DNA of 20,416 nt from JBJEFI01 sp051873875 (lineage in GTDB: Bacteria; Bacillota; Bacilli; Bacillales; Bacillaceae_G): positions 1-20,416 of the forward strand of contig JBJEFI010000015.1 of the NCBI GenBank assembly GCA_051873875.1, written 5' to 3'. Made by a program: the position numbers and the translations under genes. The notes beneath the pieces were generated by a model. It saw only the letters and a list, made by a program, of their open reading frames with translations, was not told where the DNA came from and made no database searches. This document shows positions 15,271 to 20,416 of this stretch, one piece after another; the first letter of the stretch is position 1; the number at the start of each line of letters is the position of its first letter.

Positions 15271-15475
15271 TTTGGCTTTGTTGCAAAAGATTGTTGACTT
15301 TAGGAACGAGTATAAAAAATGATTATTAGGATAATTTTGTATGTTACTTTAAATAGTAAAGCAAAAAGGGTGGATGTTAGTCAGCTTTTTTTGTAAAATA
15401 ATACAGGATAAGAGTAATAAAATTTAGAACTATGCATAGCTATAATGGCATTTTTCATTAATGGAGATGTACGTG
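15271..15475. other. Spacer before orphan GntR gene
   Basis: No gene was recognised. GGCTTTGTTGCAAA (15274-15287) looks like an IS6-family terminal repeat but is a lone match. A short palindrome CTATGCATAG (15430-15439) sits just before a TATAAT (15441-15446), a possible promoter for the GntR gene, though I see no -35 at a normal spacing. Confidence 0.4.
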
Positions 15476-16192
15476 ATGAAAAAGTATGAAAAAATTTCAA
15501 ATGAAGTAAGAAAACGAATTAAAGAAGGCGTTTATCCTAGTGATCAGCCGATACCAGATGAAAATAGTCTTACCAAGGAATTTGATTGTAGTAGAATGAC
15601 GATAAAACGTGCTCTCGATGAATTAGTAATGGAAGGGCTTTTATATCGCAAGCGTGGGCATGGAACATTTATTATTCAATCTACCATCTACGATAATACG
15701 GTCAATGTCATTAGTGAAGAAAGTGTTGGATTATCTAAGTTACTTGAAGATAAAGAGGTAACTAGTAAAGTGATTGCTTTTGATATTCAGTTCCCTACAG
15801 AAGAGGTGGCAGGACAGCTTCGAATTAGCAAAGAAACACCTGTTTATCATATTATTCGCTTGCGTTGTGTGAATGGTGAACCATATGTAATGGAAAAAAC
15901 GTACATGCCTGCTAATTTGATTCCGGGAATCACCCATGAAGTACTACATGCTTCTATTTATGAGTATATTAAAGATGTATTAGAGTTAAAGATGGGAGTC
16001 ACCCATCGAAAGATAAGAGCTTGTAAATCAAATGAACTGGATCAAAAATATTTAGATTGTAAAAAGGATGATCCAATTCTTGAAGTAGAACAAGTAGGTT
16101 TTTTGAATACGGGTGTCCCTTTTGAATATTCCTTTACAAGACATCGCTATGATAAGTTTGTTTTTACAACTGTCGCAATTAATAAAAACTGA
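15476..16192 (+). CDS. Orphan GntR/HutC family regulator with UTRA domain, paralogue 3
   Basis: The 238-residue protein is a third copy of the GmuR-like regulator, with the winged helix in residues 1-70 (SLTKEFDCSRMTIKRALDEL, wing RKRGHGTFI) and a UTRA domain ending FEYSFTRHRYDKFVFTTV. It resembles paralogue 1 more than paralogue 2. The ATG at 15476 is chosen because GGAG at 15463-15466 is spaced correctly and the product then starts MKKYE like the others; an in-frame ATG lies at 15461. There is no PTS or hydrolase gene beside it, so it is either the remnant of a further cassette or a regulator acting on the two cassettes upstream. The effector is unknown; a phosphosugar is expected. Confidence 0.87.
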   Translation: MKKYEKISNEVRKRIKEGVYPSDQPIPDENSLTKEFDCSRMTIKRALDELVMEGLLYRKRGHGTFIIQSTIYDNTVNVISEESVGLSKLLEDKEVTSKVIAFDIQFPTEEVAGQLRISKETPVYHIIRLRCVNGEPYVMEKTYMPANLIPGITHEVLHASIYEYIKDVLELKMGVTHRKIRACKSNELDQKYLDCKKDDPILEVEQVGFLNTGVPFEYSFTRHRYDKFVFTTVAINKN

Positions 16193-16284
16193 TACATGTG
16201 TTTTAAAGGTTTAATTTGTTTTTTTAGGACTAAAGCAAGTTTACTTGTTAATCGTTACAATAAGTACATATGTAGACAAAATGG

Positions 16285-16314
16285 AAAGCATCTAAAATTT
16301 TAGGTGCTTTTTTT
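16285..16314 (+). terminator. Terminator after orphan GntR gene
   Basis: AAAGCATCTAAAA pairs with TTTTAGGTGCTTT, one G-T wobble, followed by a T run. The sequence is close to the terminator at 3641-3666. Confidence 0.85.
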
Positions 16315-16362
16315 GTTTTGGGCAATTATTTTAACTATTTTTAAAAAAATAACAATTTAATA

Positions 16363-16392
16363 TTCACAATAGTGTGTGTCGTACAGTATAAT
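16363..16392 (+). promoter_or_regulatory. Putative sigma-A promoter of the PadR operon
   Basis: TTCACA (16363-16368) and TATAAT (16387-16392) are separated by 18 bases, about 20 bases before the PadR start codon. PadR regulators often repress their own promoter; no clear dyad was identified. Confidence 0.5.
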
Positions 16393-16411
16393 GAAAGTAG
16401 GAGGTGCTCTT

Positions 16412-16750
16412 ATGGATAAAGTAACAGAAGCAGAACTATTAGAAAGCTTAACGTCAGAACTAAGACGAGGTACGATTGTTTTAAGTGTGTTAAGCCAATT
16501 AAAGACACCACAGTACGGATACTCATTAGTATTATTACTACAAGAAAAAGGAATGCAAGTAGATGCAAATACGCTTTACCCTTTGCTAAGACGATTAGAA
16601 AAACAAGGGATATTGGCAAGTACATGGGATACGGACGGCACAAAGCCGCGAAAATATTATGAATTAACATCAGATGGAAAAAGAATATACGAGCAACTTT
16701 GTAATATGTGGAGTGATATGGTGAGTACGATGAAAGAATTACTTGAATAA
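16412..16750 (+). CDS. PadR-family transcriptional regulator
   Basis: This 112-residue protein has the PadR winged-helix pattern: RRGTIVLSVLSQL, YGYSLVLLLQEKG, the recognition region ANTLYPLLRRLEKQGIL, and the wing with KPRKYYELTSDGK. PadR proteins are usually local repressors that dimerise through a C-terminal helix. The ATG at 16412 follows GGAGGTG at 16400-16406; a further in-frame ATG at 16376 overlaps the predicted promoter and is not used. The HAAS-type membrane protein gene begins 13 bases after the stop, an arrangement common in Firmicutes, which suggests the two work together. Confidence 0.88.
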   Translation: MDKVTEAELLESLTSELRRGTIVLSVLSQLKTPQYGYSLVLLLQEKGMQVDANTLYPLLRRLEKQGILASTWDTDGTKPRKYYELTSDGKRIYEQLCNMWSDMVSTMKELLE

Positions 16751-16763
16751 TGGGGGGAGAAAA

Positions 16764-17756
16764 ATGGAATTGATAGAACGATATGTGTATGCAGTCGTTA
16801 GTAAGTTACCTGAAAAGGGGAGAACAGAAATTGAGAAAGAAATTAAGGCGCTTATTTATGACATGATGGATTCCTATGGCGAAGAGATGAGCGAAGAAGA
16901 AAAGATAAATAAAGTGTTAAAGGAGTTAGGGGATCCAGAATCACTTGCGGATAATTATCGAGATAAAAAACGTTATTTAATCGGGCCTACTTATTTTACA
17001 AAATATATATATGTATTAAAAATTGTATCATGGGCAGTCTTTTTTGGTGTAACTGTTGCAACAGTAGTTGGATTAATATTTGATCAACCTATTAGTGTAG
17101 GTGCAATTATTGGGGAATATATGGCCACTTTATTTTCAGGTATTATCCAAGGAGCAGCTTGGGTAACGGGGGTTTTTGCTGTTATTGAGTATACTGGAAC
17201 AGACATAAAGGAATTAACAGGTGATAAAAAAGGATGGGATCCAACGAAGTTACCAGAGATTCCAAATAAAAAGACATATATTAAACCGTCAGAATCAATT
17301 TTTGGAATCATTTTTACGACCATCTTTTTTATCATTTTATATTTTGTACCACAATATATTGCAATGTATAGAATTACAAGTGGGGAAAGAATGATTACGC
17401 CAGTGTTTAATTTAGAAACGCTATCTACGTTAAAATTGCTTATTATTAGTATGTTTGTAGCAGGAATTTCTAGGGAACTAGTAAAACTTATTTTTGGAAA
17501 GTGGACGGTACAATCAGCAATTATTTACGCAACATTAAGTGTTTTATCGGCTATGCTGTTAATTGTTTTCGTTTTAAATCCTACTATTTGGAACGATGAT
17601 TTTCTTACACAATTATCAACGATCTTTAAAGGAGAGATTCCGTTTCGAGAAAGTTGGGATTATGTGATAAATGGATTTGTTTTTGTTGTAGCGGTAGTTA
17701 CAATCATAGATATATTTGTTCCGATGTATAAAGGAGTAAAGTATGGAAGTAAGTAG
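16764..17756 (+). CDS. HAAS/DUF1700-type signalling domain membrane protein
   Basis: The 330-residue protein begins with a soluble helical region (residues 1-75: LIERYVYAVVSKLPEKGRTEIEKEI…VLKELGDPESLADNYRDKKR), which is the pattern of HAAS/DUF1700 domains found next to PadR genes. The remainder has about six hydrophobic segments in a DUF1129-like layout. The ATG at 16764 is preceded by GGGGGGA; the in-frame ATG at 16743 overlaps the end of PadR and lacks a ribosome site. Its function is not known. Coupling with PadR suggests a membrane sensor or effector under local control. A terminator begins at its stop codon. Confidence 0.78.
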   Translation: MELIERYVYAVVSKLPEKGRTEIEKEIKALIYDMMDSYGEEMSEEEKINKVLKELGDPESLADNYRDKKRYLIGPTYFTKYIYVLKIVSWAVFFGVTVATVVGLIFDQPISVGAIIGEYMATLFSGIIQGAAWVTGVFAVIEYTGTDIKELTGDKKGWDPTKLPEIPNKKTYIKPSESIFGIIFTTIFFIILYFVPQYIAMYRITSGERMITPVFNLETLSTLKLLIISMFVAGISRELVKLIFGKWTVQSAIIYATLSVLSAMLLIVFVLNPTIWNDDFLTQLSTIFKGEIPFRESWDYVINGFVFVVAVVTIIDIFVPMYKGVKYGSK

Positions 17757-17780
17757 GCACTCATTAGAGTGTCTTTTTTT
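17756..17780 (+). terminator. Terminator after the PadR-HAAS operon
   Basis: GGCACTC and GAGTGTC form a seven-pair stem with an ATTA loop followed by seven T residues, directly at the stop codon. Confidence 0.85.
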
Positions 17781-17781
17781 A

Positions 17782-17835
17782 TTTATCCCGTTCTAGCTGG
17801 TATTAAACCTCTCAATGATGGAAGTTTCACTTTAT
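17782..17835 (+). repeat. Dispersed non-coding repeat, copy 3 (internally deleted)
   Basis: The copy begins TTTATCCCGTTCTAGCTG and ends CTCAATGATGGAAGTTTCACTTTAT written as CTCAATGATGG plus AAGTTTCACTTTAT. It retains both ends of the 15172-15270 copy but lacks about 45 bases of the middle. As with copy 2, it starts right at the T run of a terminator. Confidence 0.65.
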
Positions 17836-17908
17836 CTGATTGTGCTATTTATACTACATGCAAACCATGTTTAATGTATGTAGCCGCAATTATTTAGGCA
17901 GGGATTAA

Positions 17909-18073
17909 AAAGTATATTATTGTAGCACGAAAGAAGATGCACATGAACATGGTTTTTCAGATTTACATATTCGTGATTATTTAATAGGAAAGCATACAGA
18001 TTTGCTTCAAATGGTGAAGGTGGAAAAAGAGAAGATTGCGATGCGTTATGTACTTACAATAATGAGCATATAA
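17909..18073 (+). pseudogene. Decayed coding fragment of unknown family
   Basis: One frame stays open for 54 codons from 17909 to TAA at 18071, giving a protein-like, charged sequence (CSTKEDAHEHGFSDLHIRD, then YLIGKHTDLLQMVKVEKEK). An in-frame stop (17906-17908) lies directly upstream, and there is no start codon or ribosome site in a useful place. The codon choice and amino acid composition look coding rather than random, so it is probably the remnant of a larger gene. I do not recognise the family. The surrounding spacer (17836-18204) shows no other gene. Confidence 0.35.
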
Positions 18074-18204
18074 ATAAAGATTGAATGTATGTAATTGAAA
18101 AGCAAATATTGTGATTTGCATAATTAGTTGTATTATAATTAAGGCTTGTAGATGTTTTCAACAATGAATGAACAATATTATTTTAAGGGTAAAGTGGTGT
18201 ATAC

Positions 18205-19524
18205 ATGAAAAAGCAAAATTTTTCTTTAACCTTTTTTTCTTCTATTCAATGGTTTTTCTTTTTATTCGCCAATACAGTTGTTGTACCAATCTCCATCGGA
18301 AGTGCATTTCAGTTAGACCCTAGTACAGTTGAAATGATGCTTCGAAGCTCCTTTATGTTGACAGGGGTTGCTTGTATTTTTCAAGGAGTATTTGGTCACC
18401 GTTTTCCGTTGATGGAAGGACCATCTGGTTTAACATGGGGGGTCATGCTAAATCTTGGATTAGCTTCATCCACAATGGGAATGAGTTTGACGGATATCGG
18501 TGGAGGAATTGTGACTGGAACGTTATTAGCTTGTGCAGTTGCCTTTCTTTTTGCGATTTTTAATGGTATTCAATTTCTTCAATCTATCTTTACGCCAATT
18601 GTCTTATCTGTGTATTTATTTTTATTATCTTTCCAATTGGCATTTATCTTTTTCAAAGGTATGCTACAAATAAACGATGCTGGAACAATGAATGTAGCAA
18701 TTAGTTTATATTCGTTAGCTCTCGTCGTTCTTGTTAGTATATTGAAGATAAAAGGGAATAAGATAGTTAGTAATTTTTCCATTTTAATTGGATTAGTAGT
18801 TGGCTGGATTGGCTATGCTGTTCTTTTTTCAGATCAATTACAACAAGTTTCTCACTCTAGCGGCTTTGCCTTTGCTTTATTTCCTTTAGGGAAACCTAAC
18901 TTAGAGATAGGGATTATTGCAGTGACCTTTATTGCAGGTCTTGTGAACTTAACAAATACAATGGCTTCAATACAAGCAGGTGCAAACTTATTTCAAGAAA
19001 AACCAACAAATAAGCAATATCGAAATTCAATAGGGATTTCGTCTATTTTTACGGCTATTGGAACAACTCTTGGACTTGTTTCATATACGCCATTTACATC
19101 TTCAATCGGTTTTTTACAAAGTACGCGTATTTTTGACAGAAAACCATTTTTATTGGGTGGCGGTATTTTAGTGATAATTGGCCTTGTTCCACTGTTCGGA
19201 TCTTTTTTAGTAACAATGCCAGTTACAGTAGGAAATGCAGTTTTATTTGTTGCGTACTTACAATTGTTTGGAACAGCTTTTGATAGTTTGAAAGGTGCAA
19301 CCTTTAATTCAAGCACGATTTTCCGTTTAGCTGCGCCAATTATGATTGGTCTTTCCTTAATGAATTGTCCACAGGCTGTGTTTAATAGCTTACCAATATT
19401 AGTTCAACCATTTCTTTCAAATGGCTTAATAACCGGTGTTATTATCGCCATTATATTAGAGAAAGTAGTAAATTGGTCGAAATATGAAACGCCAGCTAAT
19501 CAAGAATTAAAAAATGCAAATTAA
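18205..19524 (+). CDS. NCS2/NAT family purine/pyrimidine permease
   Basis: The 439-residue protein has about twelve to fourteen hydrophobic segments and belongs to the nucleobase-cation symporter 2 (NAT/UraA) family of the cytoplasmic membrane. The N-terminal region (QWFFFLFANTVVVPISIG) and the segment TSSIGFLQSTR at residues 298-308, matching the NAT signature G-x4-T-R, support this. It resembles Bacillus YwdJ-type putative purine/pyrimidine permeases; the substrate (uracil, xanthine or other) cannot be decided. The ATG at 18205 is preceded by AAAGTGGTG. It stands alone between a spacer and a terminator; no purine riboswitch was recognised upstream. Confidence 0.8.
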   Translation: MKKQNFSLTFFSSIQWFFFLFANTVVVPISIGSAFQLDPSTVEMMLRSSFMLTGVACIFQGVFGHRFPLMEGPSGLTWGVMLNLGLASSTMGMSLTDIGGGIVTGTLLACAVAFLFAIFNGIQFLQSIFTPIVLSVYLFLLSFQLAFIFFKGMLQINDAGTMNVAISLYSLALVVLVSILKIKGNKIVSNFSILIGLVVGWIGYAVLFSDQLQQVSHSSGFAFALFPLGKPNLEIGIIAVTFIAGLVNLTNTMASIQAGANLFQEKPTNKQYRNSIGISSIFTAIGTTLGLVSYTPFTSSIGFLQSTRIFDRKPFLLGGGILVIIGLVPLFGSFLVTMPVTVGNAVLFVAYLQLFGTAFDSLKGATFNSSTIFRLAAPIMIGLSLMNCPQAVFNSLPILVQPFLSNGLITGVIIAIILEKVVNWSKYETPANQELKNAN

Positions 19525-19532
19525 GTGATAAG

Positions 19533-19560
19533 AAAGACATCTCTAGGGGTGTCTTTTTTT
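19533..19560 (+). terminator. Terminator after the NCS2 permease
   Basis: AAAGACATCTC pairs with GGGGTGTCTTT, with G-T wobbles near the loop, followed by a T run. Confidence 0.75.
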
Positions 19561-19629
19561 GTTTAATTGTTTTAAAATTAAGAATATTATCTTTCGCAAA
19601 TAGATTGGGGTAAAGGATAGGGGACAAGC

Positions 19630-20334
19630 ATGTTTTTATTTGGAACGATTGTTAATGCAGTATTAGTTATTATTGGAACGATTATTGGTGTCTTTTTTAA
19701 GGATATTCGTGAGTCACAAAAACAATTAATTCTTCAAGCAATGGGATTAGTTGTTGTTGTGTTAGGGATATCGATGGCGATGGAAATGAAGGCAACGTTA
19801 CTTTCTATTATTAGCTTGGCAATTGGAGCAGTTCTTGGGGACTATTGGAACTGGGAAGGAAAGCTTGAACAAGTTGGTAATAAGCTAGAACAAAAGTTTG
19901 GAAAAGGGAAAAGAGGTAATGTCACCAATGCCTTTATGACAAGTACACTTGTTTTTTGTGTCGGAGCAATGGCCATTTTAGGCGCAATTGATAGTGGAAT
20001 TCGCAATAATCATGATGTACTGTTAACAAAATCTATTATTGACGGTTTTTGTGCTATTATTTTTACAAGTACGTTAGGTTATGGAGTTATTTTTTCTAGT
20101 ATTCCAGTTTTCCTTTATCAAGGTAGTATTGCCTTTGCTGCTTATTTATTAGGGAGTAATTTGCCTCAGCAATTATTAGATGTATTAGTAAATGGTATAT
20201 CTGGTGTAGGTGGTATTTTAATTTTAGCATTAGGTTTAAATGTAGCAGGTATCACGAAAATCAAGGTAGGCAACCTTTTACCAGCCCTTTTTATCATTAT
20301 CATTTTATTAACTGGAGAATACTATTTCTTTTAG
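19630..20334 (+). CDS. DUF554 family membrane protein (YdfK/YqgA-like)
   Basis: The 234-residue protein has about six to seven hydrophobic segments. It shows the DUF554 pattern: an N-terminal GTIVNAVLVIIGTIIG, GAVLGDYWNWEGKLE near residue 66, FMTSTLVFCVGAMAILGAIDSG near residue 101, and SIIDGFCAIIFTSTLGYG near residue 136. Its function is not established; a small-solute transport role has been suggested for the family. GGATAGGGGA precedes the ATG. The next gene starts 36 bases after the stop with its own ribosome site, so the two may be co-transcribed. Confidence 0.85.
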   Translation: MFLFGTIVNAVLVIIGTIIGVFFKDIRESQKQLILQAMGLVVVVLGISMAMEMKATLLSIISLAIGAVLGDYWNWEGKLEQVGNKLEQKFGKGKRGNVTNAFMTSTLVFCVGAMAILGAIDSGIRNNHDVLLTKSIIDGFCAIIFTSTLGYGVIFSSIPVFLYQGSIAFAAYLLGSNLPQQLLDVLVNGISGVGGILILALGLNVAGITKIKVGNLLPALFIIIILLTGEYYFF

Positions 20335-20370
20335 AGATTGATGAAAAATGAAACAAAAGGAGAAAACAGA

Positions 20371-20416
20371 ATGAGTAATCGAAGAAAATATTGGATTCTT
20401 GCTATTCCATTTTTCA
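20371..20416 (+). CDS. Start of an unidentified CDS, cut by window edge
   Basis: AAAAGGAG precedes an ATG at 20371, and the frame stays open for 15 codons (MSNRRKYWILAIPFF) to the window end. The basic start followed by a hydrophobic stretch suggests a signal peptide or first membrane segment. Too little is present to name it. Confidence 0.5.
   Translation, partial: MSNRRKYWILAIPFF

Noticed and set aside
15361..15396. AAAGCAAAAAGG…CAGCTTTTTT as a possible terminator
   Set aside because: The complementary arms are mostly A/T homopolymers with a poor GC stem, and no gene ends nearby.
1..20416. CRISPR arrays, tRNA or rRNA genes, prophage or intact transposase genes
   Set aside because: No regularly spaced direct repeats, cloverleaf-like segments, rRNA stretches or recombinase/transposase reading frames were found.

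Overview
The window is AT-rich, with strong GGGGG/AGGAG-type ribosome binding sites, several TTG and GTG starts, factor-independent terminators and CcpA-type cre boxes. This points to a low-GC Gram-positive bacterium, most likely a Bacillaceae member (Bacillus or a close relative). I cannot fix the species from the sequence alone. No rRNA, tRNA, CRISPR array or intact transposase was seen.

Left flank (1-5237). A UbiB/AarF-family membrane kinase-like gene on the minus strand is cut by the window edge. Divergently follow a THUMP/TRM11-like RNA methyltransferase and a MazG-like nucleotide pyrophosphohydrolase, ended by a terminator. Next is a two-gene sulfur uptake unit: a YeeE/YedE (TsuA-like) thiosulfate permease and a TusA-family (TsuB-like) sulfur carrier.

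Core (about 5530-16192). The main content is a phosphotransferase-system beta-oligosaccharide locus. Genes 8894-15010 are in the order IIB, IIA, IIC, GH1 6-phospho-beta-glucosidase, GntR/UTRA repressor, ROK sugar kinase, mannose-6-phosphate isomerase. This is the gene order of the Bacillus subtilis glucomannan operon gmuBACDREF, without the endomannanase gmuG. Immediately upstream is a partial duplicate: intact IIB, a wrecked IIA pseudogene (start codon, reading frame and catalytic His all lost), intact IIC and a second GntR paralogue, with no GH1 gene. A third GntR paralogue stands alone downstream. Both cassettes start with the same promoter architecture: a TGTCTAGACA-type palindrome overlapping the -35, a TATAAT -10, then a cre-like box. 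One repressor family and carbon catabolite repression probably control both. The inferred flow is uptake and phosphorylation of oligo-beta-glucosides/mannosides, hydrolysis by GH1, phosphorylation of the free hexose by the ROK kinase, and mannose-6-P to fructose-6-P by the isomerase.

Right flank (16193-20416). A PadR regulator is coupled to a HAAS/DUF1700-type membrane protein. Then come a spacer with a decayed coding fragment, an NCS2-family nucleobase permease, a DUF554 membrane protein and the first codons of another gene. Three diverged copies of a short non-coding repeat (near 2121, 15172 and 17782) are scattered through intergenic DNA.
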